Below are positions 10,961 to 22,900 of a DNA stretch of 64,000 nucleotides, in pieces (position 1 is the first letter of the stretch; each line of letters begins with the position of its first letter). A program made the translations under genes and the position numbers. The stretch comes from Takakia lepidozioides. Its lineage: Eukaryota > Streptophyta > Takakiopsida > Takakiales > Takakiaceae. The notes beneath the pieces are model-generated. The model was not told the origin of the DNA. It ran no database searches and worked only from the letters and a program-made list of their open reading frames with translations. The DNA lies in assembly GCA_030704615.1 (NCBI GenBank), contig CM060732.1:31665053-31729052 (forward strand), read 5' to 3'.

Positions 10961-13900
10961 TCAAGGGGATGAGACGTCAATGTGTATGATGTGTCTATCC
11001 GGGCCAGACTGCCTCACAGGCAAAGACTGACTCACTCGCTGCAGCAACAAGCTCATGTCAATCGACTCAGAAGTTTCTATCATCTTCAGAATAGTAGGAG
11101 TGGTCACTGAAGTATTGTACTCCATATCCACCAGCCCCTGCACCAAGCCATAGAGAGTGGTATGAGTGACTCTATAATGAACCACAGCAAAAAATTCTAG
11201 ATCCCTTCTCAAATGAGCATTCCATTCTCTATGTAGCTCAATGCAGAGTTACCAAAAACCACTCCCACCTCTACTTCATAGTATCACTTTCCAAGAAATG
11301 CTTTAAAAAGAAAACAGCATCTATCTGTACACATTGCAAGATGGTTGAGACAAAGTGAAAAGCTGCTGTAGGGACCTCAAATCTCATTAGAAAAGCCTGG
11401 AACCCCTTCATGACATTCCTCATTTCCTGTGACTCTTTCTGGTTGGAGCTGGCAAGGGAAGCAGTCACCTCTGCAGGAGAGAAGTTCAACATAGCTTCAA
11501 CTATCTGTCGAGCAGAAACAGCCACAACCACTTTTGCCGATGAGTACATGAGTTAATTGCTGAGGAAGTGAAATCAGCACAATGAATGTAGACATTGCAT
11601 TTCTCAAACAGAGCTTGAGAAAAGGGGCGACTTAAACCTCGTGGTGGATAAGGGCCTCAGTGATAAGACTGCCATCATCGACATGTACAATGAGCCTGAA
11701 CTGATCACATCCCTTGAACTGGAAGTCCTTCACACCTGTTAGAACACACTGCAATTTGCAGCAACCTCCTCAGATACTAACCCAGTGACAAAGTCCTTCA
11801 CCAATGAACACCATGGGGAAGATGATTGCTAGCAAACATTGCACGCTGACCAAAAGCAAAAATATTTAGCAGGAGAGCACACTCTATCTACTTGCACCAT
11901 ACAACACCAATGCACTTTCACACATTCAGTTTCCATTCAGTTAGACCCAGGTCATGAGAGAAAGACCTTTATCCTCCCACAAATGACTGCGCTTGCACCC
12001 AGCTGCGCAACAAACTTGTCCTTCAGCAGAGAAACATAGGTGAAAGGCATATCATTGATGTCAGAAGGCTGGCAAGTTGAAGAGGAGGCCACCAAATCGC
12101 TTTGCATGTATTCAGTCTCCTCATAGCTATCCAGGTCCATGGGAGTGCGTATGCCATCATCTAACACAAACAAATTCGATGGCATTAGATGCCTGAGACT
12201 TAGCATTTATTTGTTCCCCAGGTTCACAAATCAGTACAAATGTGGATGGCTGCATAAAGACCTCTCTCTTTCTAACTACAAGACCATCTGTAAAGAAAGT
12301 ACACAAGAGAAGGTGCCTCAGTTTAACACCTCCACAGTAAGTGTCTCGAGTTGCTAGGCCTCTCATACAGATTCTGCAATGTGAAGATAAGAGGTTTTTC
12401 CACATGTAGTTCAATGACACACAAGCTTACCAAAAGCTGGAGGGGGTTGGACAGAGGGTTTAGTACACCCAACATTGGAAGTCCCCCCTGGCCGCTGTTG
12501 TTTTAGCTTAGAGGACCCAAGGGATAGCTTGCCAAGTGTGTGTGTTGGGGTGTGTGGCACGCACTCCTCCACCATGGAAGTGGTCTGCTCCCATTTCTGC
12601 ATACTCGAATTCCTTGTCTCTTCGTGACGTACGGTTGTTTGGGAAAACCTTGTTTGGAGGTGATTAACTGTTTGTCGTTCAGAGGCATTCACAGTTGCCT
12701 GCTGATCAGACCCAGCCTGCATCTGTTCACAATAATTTCAAACCCAGACAAAGATGATGTCAGTCCATCTTCTGAAGCAGTTTCCGTCATATTCCACATG
12801 AACACCATCCCCATTTTAAGAGCAGATAATACCGGCACCCTTTCAGCACAACCACGCCACCAATTTGGCAAGTTGACAATCATCCAGAAGCTAGCCTGGT
12901 ACTAACTGCTGTAGCATTCAAAAGAAAATGCACCTGAGGCAGGTTCCCACGTAACACATTCGGCTGTAGGATACTGGCCCCCTGTTCAGCTGCTGCTTCC
13001 GCTACTTCTCCAGGTGGGGGTGGCCAGGCTGCAGCTGTTGCCCTTTCAACCAGTGGGTGTTCCTCCGTCCGCCCCCTAGGAGTTCTGCTTGGGATACCGG
13101 CATTGATGTGGTAACATGACAACAGTTTAATCCATGACTATTGGGCATTCCTTCGGGGCCTCAGGTGCTTGCTCCCTGTGCCTGAAAGCAGCTCAGCTAT
13201 ACCTTTCATCAAGCCAGTTTGACCTTTCATGATAATGGTTCCAAATAAGTATCTGCAGTAAATTTGCTTGCCCTTGTAAGTTGTAATCCGGGACACCCCT
13301 ACAGAAGTTGGTCCATATAGGTTCCTCCACTTGTGACCAACCTCAGCCTTCTGTAGCTTGTGTGGAATGCTTTAGAGTTCGTATGATTGACATTCGACAT
13401 GCACTCTTATATGCGTTTCGTCTCATACAGACATTGGGCATGTGGAAGAATTGCTCCAATTGTTACAGTTAAGATGATACACTGGCCAGGCATTAGAGTC
13501 AAACTCTTGGGGACAGATTGCAGTAACTGCCACCTCCAAGTCACACCAGAAGAGTGCAATGTTGGAGCTGCCCTAGTGAGGGAGCATTGCCCAATCTGAC
13601 CCCAGATCGGATACATATTTACAAACATACAGAGATAATAGAAATAAAGTGTCTTACGTAGCATGCCCTTCTTGGAGATGTGGACCCATGATCTAGGCAT
13701 TATTTGGAGCAGACTGCAATAGTAACGAAGCCATACTCTGAGCATGAGATGGGAGGGAAGGATACCGGTTTCCACGAGGGGGTTTGTTGATAAGATTCAC
13801 AGCGCGCTGCCGGGCTGATTCTAGAGGCTGCACCAGCCCCCCTAATACTTCCACGATGTCAGGCACCAGCAATAAAATTCCACGCCGCAAGTGTACATTT

Positions 13901-14990
13901 GTCACACAAATCTATGCCACCAACTCCACAACCACGCACAGATTTAGAGGTGGCCCTTTCTGGGACAGAGTGGATTCTTGCACGAATTGGAGATAACTAT
14001 ACTGACGACAGAACTTGAACGTACACTACCTTGATCCCAGCAGGAGACAAGGTGTGAAGAGCAGCAATTGTCCGATATTCAATCCCGAATACACGCTGCC
14101 CACCGTCAGTCATTGATAGCTTCAAGCATCTGGTAGGCCCCCCGTTGCGTTCCTGATACCTGTCTCGCAAAGACGAGCCTATGTCGATGATCTCATCCAC
14201 CTGGAACAACACAGTTCAGTTCCACTGAGCTACAGTTTGCACATTCACTTTTGCTTCAATCCCTCTGAGACTTTATATAGCCCTATCCAAATCCAACAAT
14301 CGAGTATACATAATCAGTGGAAGATGAAAGACCTAAACGATGTTAATCTGTTGTGTTAAAGATTAGTTTCACAGCCTGCGAACATTACTAGACATAGCAG
14401 GTCAGAGGGTTGGAGATAGAAGCCTCAACCTTTGAGAGAAGACGGAGTACAGAGGAGGGACTGTGAGACAGTACCTGGAGAACAAAGGGTCCAGTGAGCT
14501 CAGTTGCATGAAGGGCATCAATTGACGGTGGCAAGCTTGCGGCACCCACCAAATTGAAATCCGCCATCAACAACTGACCAAATACAATCTCTGCCTGCTT
14601 TTCCACTGGCATGCTTCTATAATCGGGATACGAGACCAGCAGCTCTTGCACACACGAGGCCAGCCACCCCGCCTGAGCGCAAACCCCCCTCCGACACAAG
14701 ATCTCCTCAATGTCCTTACTTCGGTCAGAGCCCAAGTAAGATTGCGGTCTACGAAAGGGAATCCGTGAGGGAGCGGAGGGGATGGAGGCGGAATCCTGAA
14801 AACCCATGGATCCCTGCGCTCTGACAGGGTTTACACTCTGCATTACAAAATCTTCCACTGAGATATCGTCTTCCCCATCCGAGAGCTGTACCGGCTCAGA
14901 AGCAGAAGCGGAAGGACCTTCCACCATGCACACATCGTCGTCTTCGTCCTCGGAATCCGACAGATGCATCACCCTGCGCCGTGGCGCCAT
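10961..14990 (-). CDS. RMI1: RecQ-mediated genome instability protein 1
   Basis: Nine minus-strand exons join in phase to 629 residues: 14475-14990, 14030-14200, 13766-13911, 12934-13087, 12431-12722, 11967-12160, 11638-11748, 11376-11504, 10961-11137. All introns are GT-AG; two donors (GTCTTT, GTCCCT) are weak. Residues 1-70 are acidic and disordered (SDSEDEDDDVCMVEG). An N-terminal helical region follows (about 85-170). OB-fold 1 spans about 173-278 with CLKLSMTDGGQRVFGIEY and NVHLRRGILLLVP. A low-complexity linker covers about 280-480. The plant-type C-terminal OB-fold is at about 480-620 (CVLTGVKDFQFKG, VHVDDGSLITEALIHHE, MKGFQAFLMRFE). Known: RMI1 works with a RecQ helicase and topoisomerase 3-alpha in the nucleus to dissolve double Holliday junctions and limit crossovers. 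The length is close to that of the flowering-plant protein, and nothing is broken. The start is the ATG at 14990. Confidence 0.93.
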
Positions 14991-15842
14991 CGCCCTCGTC
15001 TTCTACACTCCCTCGCTGTCTTGCGCTGGGCCCATGAGCACCATATTCACTTGCAATACCATTGTACTAGCCACGTATACATGCAACAATAGTGATTTTT
15101 TTTTTTTAATCGTGAAACTGCCCGAACTGCAGAAATTAAAAATAATGGCTGCCGGACCCTTCTGTAAGAAAAATTAATTAATCCGGCAGGGTCCTGACGA
15201 ATAGCATAGGCAAGTACCATAATCGTATGGCTGTTTTTTTCCCTGAATCAGGTATGGTATTATTAGTGATAATTGTCTCCATATGCAGGTGTCTCCATAT
15301 ACGTTGGATGAAAACTCGTTTTGGATGAAACATTGGATGACAAACAGCCATACGGACATATTAAGTAAGATAATGTCCATCCATCGAATCAATCTCAAGT
15401 AATCCTCGCAGCCTGAGACTGGCTGCTCCCGCAGCTCGGATTATTCTCGATAATGCTCCTCCAAATTGACATTATCTAATACATTATAATGAAGAAGGTT
15501 ACTATCAGCGTTTTTTTTATTGGCGATTTTTTGCCATTTGGCCGCCTGAAAATCCCCTTGGTGAATGAAACAAAGGGAAAAAAAGTCCAAATAAGGCAGT
15601 TTTGGCCAAAAATTGGGGGCCCTGGAAAAGGTCCTCGCCCGTGGACCACGGTGCAACACAATGTGGCCATGGCAAACCCCAGATGTGGAGTGGGGCCAGA
15701 TGTGGGGTCTGCCATGTGGGGTGGGTTTAGGGTTGTGGGGCCTGCTCCGATTCCCATGGAGATCTGGTCGCCTGCCTTGCCTAAGTGCTCTTTGAGCTTT
15801 GAGCTTTGAGTCTGCAAGTGTGGCTTTCACATAGAAAGAGTT
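14991..15842. other. upstream region of RMI1, no gene seen
   Basis: The RMI1 promoter should lie just above 14990. A run of T at about 15096-15107 and a G-rich strip at 15660-15750 are low-complexity sequence. Overlapping open frames at 15441-15851 on both strands are compositional and resemble nothing. Confidence 0.4.
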
Positions 15843-16080
15843 ACTTACCAACAGTCAGTAGCGCAGTTGGTTAGTGCACTGAGTGACACCAAGATAATTA
15901 CGGGTCAAATCTTGCTACTTGACGGGTGTGGTATTCTCTTCTCCCCTTTCCCGGGGCGGTGTCCAACTTATTCGCCTCCATGGCGCGGTTGAAAGAGGCT
16001 ATTTTTAAGAGGCCTGATGTCTGAGCTGTGGTTCCGGGGTGTTTCCCTTTTTTATTTTTTATTTTTTAAAATAAAATAAT
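15843..16080 (+). mobile_element. tRNA-derived SINE with target duplication
   Basis: A box-A-like TAGCGCAGTTGG lies at about 15862 and a box-B-like GGGTCAAATC about 45 bases on, the spacing of an internal RNA polymerase III promoter. A family-specific body follows (GGCCTGATGTCTGAGCTG and GTTTCCC near 16010-16050), then an A/T-rich tail. The 8-base direct repeat AAAGAGTT flanks it at 15835-15842 and 16081-16088. Related pieces lie at about 41340 (head) and at 49616 and 60655 (3' body), so this is a family. Confidence 0.75.
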
Positions 16081-16088
16081 AAAGAGTT

Positions 16089-16939
16089 CCATTTGCCTAT
16101 TATGGCTTTCAACTATTTCGCCTTCTATTGCTCATCAACATCCATTTGATTAGCATAATACCACAAGAGTGGAAATACATGTAGCCTACCAATTCGAGGA
16201 AAATTACCTAGAGTGGGCCACTTGCACTACCCTACACCCAATAATATAGCCACTCGTACCCCTTTTCAAAATCCTTAAAAAAAACCCTGGTTATTATTCC
16301 TTAGGATAGCTTCCATATAGAGTCTGTTGCCTTATGGCCTGAATCTGAAAGCTAGCACTTCCTAAGTTCTTTTACCTAGACTTCCACTATTCTATGGCTA
16401 CCTTTGTTTAACATCTTTGGGAGCAAGACTTTCAACCGCCTTGAACTCCACAATTTTCTTCAAACCTCATGTTCCTGGCATATGTTCACAAGTCTGCAAT
16501 TTCTTGTTTCATGGCTTTGTGCTGTTGTTAGAATCATACTTGAATTATCACCATCTTGGGCAGCTCACAGATAGTTCAGTAGTGTTGGCACAGTCTATTA
16601 CACAGAGAAAACTCCAGCTGAAGCTAGCATAAATAAGAGCCACATCCCCTTGATATTGTCCCTTATGTCTATGAGACTCTGTGTTTAGATGAGCTTCAAT
16701 TCTCCCTTAACTAGAGACAAACAAACCGTTTGACACTTGCATTTAAAGGGAGGCACTTTCTTTCAATCATGTTCATTTCTCCAGTATTCACCACAAGAAC
16801 AAACCCCACATGGAGGTGGTCAACCACTTGGGAAGTCGTTGCAGGGGGTTTACTTGGGAGCCAAAAATCGATGGCCAGCAAAATGATAAAAATCTGTGCT
16901 GCTAACTTACTCCCCGCCTCCTCAATTTGCCCATACAAA
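16089..16939. other. no gene recognised
   Basis: AT-rich sequence with only short frames. Nothing recognisable before the MITE that follows. Confidence 0.4.
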
Positions 16940-16941
16940 TA

Positions 16942-17300
16942 GAGTTATCCGTAAATTCCATCAACTCACGACGACTCGACCCACTTCAAGGCAAAACTCG
17001 TGTCCACCTAGGATGCGCGTTTTCTTGGCAATTTTTTGTCGTATTCAATTCGGGTCCAAACTCAAAACACCTGCCCAGATGCACGTCCAGGGAGTTTCAT
17101 CGTGAGTTTAGGTTGAGAAGGCTCGTGACAACATAGGGTCCCGCTGTGAGAGCACTCGCCTGCAACTCACGGCCAATCAATCTGTGTTTAACGATTCCTA
17201 ACAAATTTACAAAAATTTGCGGAGGGAAAGCAAACTTACGTCGAAATTGCGTTTTTTAACAACTCACGATGAAACTCAAGTCTGAATTTACGGATAACTC
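16942..17300. mobile_element. MITE with 17-bp terminal inverted repeats, TA target site
   Basis: The ends are perfect inverted copies: GAGTTATCCGTAAATTC at 16942-16958 and its complement at 17284-17300, each bordered by TA (16940-16941 and 17301-17302), as for Tc1/mariner (Stowaway-type) insertions. A second perfect 17-bp inverted pair is nested inside (17092-17108 against 17262-17278, GAGTTTCATCGTGAGTT). There is no coding capacity in the 359 bp. The family assignment rests only on the TA duplication. Confidence 0.8.
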
Positions 17301-17446
17301 TAATGTGTCAGCTTAACATGGATTTTCTCATTTTTGGATCAGATGTGTCGTCCAGATCTATGCATGCAGTTGGCCACCTCACCCTGGCTTCTTTACTACA
17401 CGTCTTGTGTTATTCTTAGTCTTATCATGGAATATCATGATCGTAT

Positions 17447-17549
17447 AATATGCACAGCATGGGTGTGGCAGGAAAGCCTTGGATACCTATGAGCAAATGA
17501 TATGGGAAGGGGTAACACCCGACCAGGTCACATTTGTGTGTGTTCTTAA
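17447..17549 (+). pseudogene. PPR gene fragment, left of the piggyBac insertion
   Basis: The frame reads YAQHGCGRKALDTYEQM, then EGVTPDQVTFVCVLN: the end of one PPR motif and the start of the next. It stops exactly at the TTAA (17546-17549). Joined across the insertion to 32691 it continues in frame as N-ACASLGALE, the standard continuation of this PPR type. Upstream of 17447 the frame meets a TAA, so it was probably already decayed. Confidence 0.8.
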
Positions 17550-18351
17550 CCCCTCAAGGACGAGGCGACCCGTATCGGGTCGGGTCGAAATTTCGATTGG
17601 ATGATAAATGCGCAGATCATGTCGGATGAAAACGATTCCTGAACGAAAAGTGTAGCCTATAAATATTTACGGCCCCCTGTGTTGATTGCACCCTAAAAAA
17701 TCTAATCCCCCGCCGTCAGGATTTTTTGGAATCTAGAGGGGTACCCAAAATCATGTGGTTTTGGGCCCGCCAGCAGGTTGATTGGCAGACGTGGCAGGCA
17801 GGATTGGGGGGTGGGTGGGCGTTTGCCGGCAGTGGGTGACAACAGGGGGCTGCATGTCCGCCCGTGCGGACAACGGCGAACTCCTGGCACGCATGAAACG
17901 CCAGGCACGTGGCCCAATCAGGTGGCGGGTCGCGGGGGCGGGAGATCCTCACCCGCGCAGGGTTTAGGTGCGTGGCCCAATCAGGTGGGAGATGGCGGGG
18001 ACGGGAGCTCCTCTCTCGCTCTCTGCATTTTGCATATCGTGTCCTAAGTGCTACGATTGTCTCCTTGTAATCGAGCTTTTGCTTCGTTCTTTCTTGGCTT
18101 TTGCTTCGCTTTGGCTTTGCTGCGTCGATCTTAATATTTTGCCTATGATTGCTCCGTTTCATTTTTTTGGGAGCTCATGTGCCGCTGTTGAGGAGCAGGG
18201 GGTGGCTGCACGTCTGTTCCGTTCGCTGGGATCATCCTCGACTTTGCCTTTACAGCGGCTCCTTCTCTTTACACCTGCTCATTACCTTCGTGTTGGGGCG
18301 CATGCGCAGTGATGGCGCTTCACAAGTATTGCGTAGCCATCTAACCACTTA

Positions 18352-19079
18352 TGTCGCGCACCTCACTTCGGTAAACTCCCCTTCAAGTCATAGTTACTCG
18401 CTTTGATGCGCGCGCCTGACTCCCAACCTGGCCGCCGGGCCAACTTGGAGCTTTGGCTGCTCACCGGGACATAACGGTCCCCTTCGCTCCCCCACTAAAC
18501 CCTCCACCTATTTGGGCCTAGTGGAATTCCCTTTGGTAGATGGCAGTCCGGAACAGCTCCCCACTCTTTGGTCGCTTTCCGGCTCGCTCGCTCGCTCACT
18601 CACTAGTTTTTGGTCACCAACGGGCTTGCACCGTTCTCGGGGTTACTACTCCCTATATATACTTCTGTAGCTGTCCGCGGGGGTTTCACAACCAGCCATG
18701 CCATTTTATGGCGAACCACCACGAAACCCCTCGACTCCCAGTGATGAGTCGCGGTGAGTTTTGGCCCACTCATCACGGCCCCTATGGACCGTGCTGAGTC
18801 CCAAGACTCCCCACGACTCCCACCACGAGGTCTCCGCCCCCATGGTGAGTCCTATGCCACCCCCACTAAGTCCCGCTAAGCTACCACCCCTTGTGGAGCC
18901 ACCCCCACCGCAACCCGGTGTGCGGGGCTCCACCTAGTGAGCGCCTCCGCCTCCTTGAGTGCCTTGGGCACTCAAGGGTGCTTCAGGCCCCCCATCCTAT
19001 CGCTGCCGCTACCCCCACCACAGGGGCAGCCCCTTACGTGTCCCGACCCCCCCTGCCCTCAAGGCAAAGGGCCGCGACA
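18352..19079 (-). repeat. 3' LTR of the chromovirus
   Basis: Near-identical to the right-hand LTR. The only length changes I see are an extra CGCT in a CGCT run near 18590 and a C lost near 18480. Confidence 0.92.
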
Positions 19080-19984
19080 CACACCCCTACCAACAGGGAG
19101 TCGATGTCCTCATCGACTTGTCCATTTTGTAGAAACGAACATCCAAGTTGTGGCGTCCCACATCAAGGAGTTTGTTTCCGTACCATGGCGTCCCATGGCA
19201 AAGAACCAAACCCCACACTTGACTCTACTCTCCACTAGCTAGTTCGGCCGATTTCCTCCAAGTCCCGGCCAAGGGTGGAGCCTCTCCAGCTCCTCCCAGT
19301 GCACTCTTCTTGGCCTACTTCAAGGCCAATGAACGATCCTCCCCGAGGATCGAATCGCCTTACTGCAACAACATTGCTTGCGACCACTCATGATGCCGCT
19401 TTTGGCATCATCTTGAGCAAGGGTTCACCTGGAACCCTCTTTGACTAGGAAAATAACCTTGAACCAACCGTGCGCCCCAATCACTACAATTGGGTCCGCC
19501 TTGGAATGCTGGCCTGAGGTACGGGAACACGCCGAAGCCGCACTACGACTTCGTCCCGAGGCTACACGATTATAGTACGTGAACGGAAGCACGTGGCTTC
19601 CGCGTTAGCCCGCACTACAAGGCGACCCCCTCGGTAGCGCAGTGCTAGTACGTGCACGTGCCAGGTGCGCACTAGCACGTGAACTCCCAAAGAAGGCGCA
19701 AGTTTCCTTGCCCCTCGGATGGGGGTCACCCGATTTCGGCACTACGCAAACACACGATTAACCCAATTTACCTCTCCCACTTTTATAAGCTAGCATGCAT
19801 TCTACACACTAGCCAACCATACCATGCATCACCATTCCAAACAAAATAGGACGCACAACATTTGGAATCCATTTCATTTATAGCACGTTTTGTACAATAC
19901 AAGTTTTTGCAATCGGGTTCCTAAGCTAGCTAAGCCGGGCTAAGCATGCATTTCCTCCCTCACGCTCCAAGGTTGATGTCCCCA

Positions 19985-22900
19985 TCAACGCTTCTTCCGC
20001 TTTTGAGGTCGCCCTTCGAAAACTGCAACCGCCTCGGATGCGTTTCCCATTTCTGAGGCACGCACCCAAGATGCCTCCACTTGATGATAGCCCTTCCATT
20101 TGACGAGATACTCCGTTTCTCGGTTCTTGAACCTCCTCGACTTAAGTATTGCCTCCACCTCGTACTCAGGTTCATTTTCATGATCCAACAGCATAGGTGG
20201 CGGACGCAACACTTGATGCCGATTCGGACGCGCTTCATCTTTGAAGTAAGGCTTCAAAAAGGAGACATGGAATACTGGGTGCACCTTGCTGTTTGCCGAC
20301 AGCTCCAATTCATACACATCCTCATTCATAACCTTCCGAATGCAAAATGGTCCCGCATACGGAGGTACGAACTTCGGACTCACTTCCGGAGGTAGTCGGA
20401 AATTCTTGATGTTCAACCAGACCTCTGTGCCTGCCTCAAACTTCACTTCCCTCCGCTTCCGATTCGCCTGCCTTTCATACCGTTTCCTAGCTTTGGCGAT
20501 GTTGTACTTTGCGAGCTTCAACAAACGCTCGCGTTCTTCCGGTACGGCCGCTACTGCCGGTTCCTCAACGTCCTGGGCGGCCCAACTTGTCGGCACCAGA
20601 GGTGCTTTTCCATAGACCAATACGAAAGGGAAACTCCCGTTGCGGAGTGTTCTGTGTTATTATAACAGAACTCTGCCGCGTCTAAGTGTTCCACCCAGTC
20701 TGTTTGGTCTGCCGACACGTAATTCCGCAAGATCTGCTTCACTACGGAATTCACTCCTTCTGTTTGGCCGTTGGTCGTAGGTCGGAAGGCGGTGCTCATC
20801 TTCAGCCTTGTCCCCATCTTCTTCCAAAGTGCCCTCCAAAATTTACTCGTAAACTTTGGATCGCGGTCCGAGACAATATCCTTCGGGACTCCATGATGCT
20901 TTAAGACGTGGGCGAAGTAAAGTCGCCCTGTCTCTTGCGCCGTTGCCATCTCCTTGGTGGGGATGAAATGGCCCATTTTACTGAACCTATCCACCACCAC
21001 CATGATTGCATCGAATCCTTTTGACAGTGGCATAGCAGTCATGAAATCCATCGAGACGCTTTCCCAAGTCCCCTCTGGAATCGGCAAGGGTTATAACAGC
21101 CTCGCTTGCTTTTTGTACTCGCTCCGGTTTTGTTGGCATGTGGTGCATGTCTTGACATACTCCTCTGCCTCCTCCCTCAGTTTGGGCCAGAAATACTCTT
21201 TCTTCAAGAGTGCCGCAGTGCGCTTGGCTCCGCCGTGGCCCGCAAGCGGGCTATCATGGCATTCTCTCAAGAGGCTATCTCTGATCCCTCCCTTCGGCAT
21301 GTAGAGACGTTTTTGCTTATACCGGAGCAACCCATTTTGCAAGTGGAACTGCGATTTAACCCCCATTCTCAAGTCCTGCATCACGGACTTCGTCAGCTCA
21401 TCCTTCCGGCAAGCCTTCCGGATCTTTCTTTGGAGCGCCGTCTCGCCCCTGTACACCAACAGGAGCTGCTGCTTTCTACTTAAAGCATCGGCCACCACAT
21501 TGTCCCGTCCCGGTTTGTACTGGATATCCACGTCGAACACCGCCAAAGTATCTTGCCACCTAAGTTGTTTTGGGGACAACTTGGACTGCGTGGCAAAATA
21601 CTTCACTGTGACATTGTCCGTGAACACCTTCAATGGGTTGGAACCAACATAGTGGCGCCAAAGCTCAAGGCAATGCACCACCGCCTTCATCTCTTTTTCG
21701 TGCATCAGCCACCGTCGCTCCACTTCATTCAGTTTCTTACTTTCGTAAGCCACTGGACGTCCATCTTGCATAAGTACACCCCCAATCGCGAAGTCCGATG
21801 CATCTGTATGAATCTCAAATGGACGATTGAACTCCGGGATTTTCAAGACTGGAGCTTCCGCCATCCGCTGCTTCAATTCAGCAAAAGCTTGGCCACAAAA
21901 TGTGTTCCATACCCAGACTTTGGATTTACACAGAAGGTCCGACAGCGGCCCCGCGATCTTGGCGAAATTTCTCACATACTTCCGGTAATAGGAGGCGAGT
22001 CCTAGGAAGGATCGCACTCCCGGGACCGAAGTCGGAGGCTCCCAGTCCAAGATCGCCCTCACCTTTCTGTCATCCATTTTGATCTCATCCTGTGTAATCA
22101 CATGCCCCAGAAACTCCACTTTTGTGACCCCGAATTCGCATTTTGAAGCTTTGGCATACAGCTTCCTTTCTCGCAATTTTTGGAACACCCTTTTTAGGTG
22201 CTCCAGGTGTTCTTCCTTTGTTTTCGAGTACACCAAGATGTCGTCGATGTACACGATCACAAAGTCATCCAACCACTCCTGGAAAAGGCTGTTCATCAGC
22301 GTGCTAAATGTCGCTGGTGCATTGGTGAGCCCAAAAGCATCACCAAGAACTCATATGAACCATACCTTGTCCTGCACGCGGTCTTCTCCTCATCTCCTTC
22401 CGCCACCCGAATTTGATGATAGCCGGAGCGCAAGTCGATCCGGCTGAAATACTTCGCTCCTGCCAACCGATCGAAGAGGTCGTCGATCCTTGGCAAAGGG
22501 TACCGGTTTTTTATAGTCACCTTATTCAGAGCCCTGTAATCGACACACATCCGCAACGTCCCATCCTTCTTGTCTGCGAATAGCACCAGGGCTCCGTAAG
22601 GTGACTTACTCGGCCGGATGTACCCCTTTGACATTAGATCTTTGAGCTGAGTCTTCAGCTCGACCAACTCTCTGTGGCTCAACCGGTAGGGCGCCTTGGC
22701 AGGCGGTTCCGATCCTGGTATCACCTCAATCTTGTGGTCAACTCCTCTTCGCGGTGGCAAGCCGCTTGGCAAATCCTCCGGCATCACATCATGGTATTTC
22801 TCCAAAATTCCCTTGATCCAATCTGGGCTCGGCTCTCCATCGCCTTCTCCCTTCACTTCTCTAATGTAGAGCAAAAACTGGGGCTTGTGTGCCTCCTCCA

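Noticed and set aside
15725-15745. Telomere-like GGTTTAGGGTT
   Set aside because: A single partial unit, not an array.
15441-15851. Overlapping open frames on both strands
   Set aside because: Low-complexity, G-rich on one strand; no family resemblance; frames on both strands are open at once, which points to composition.
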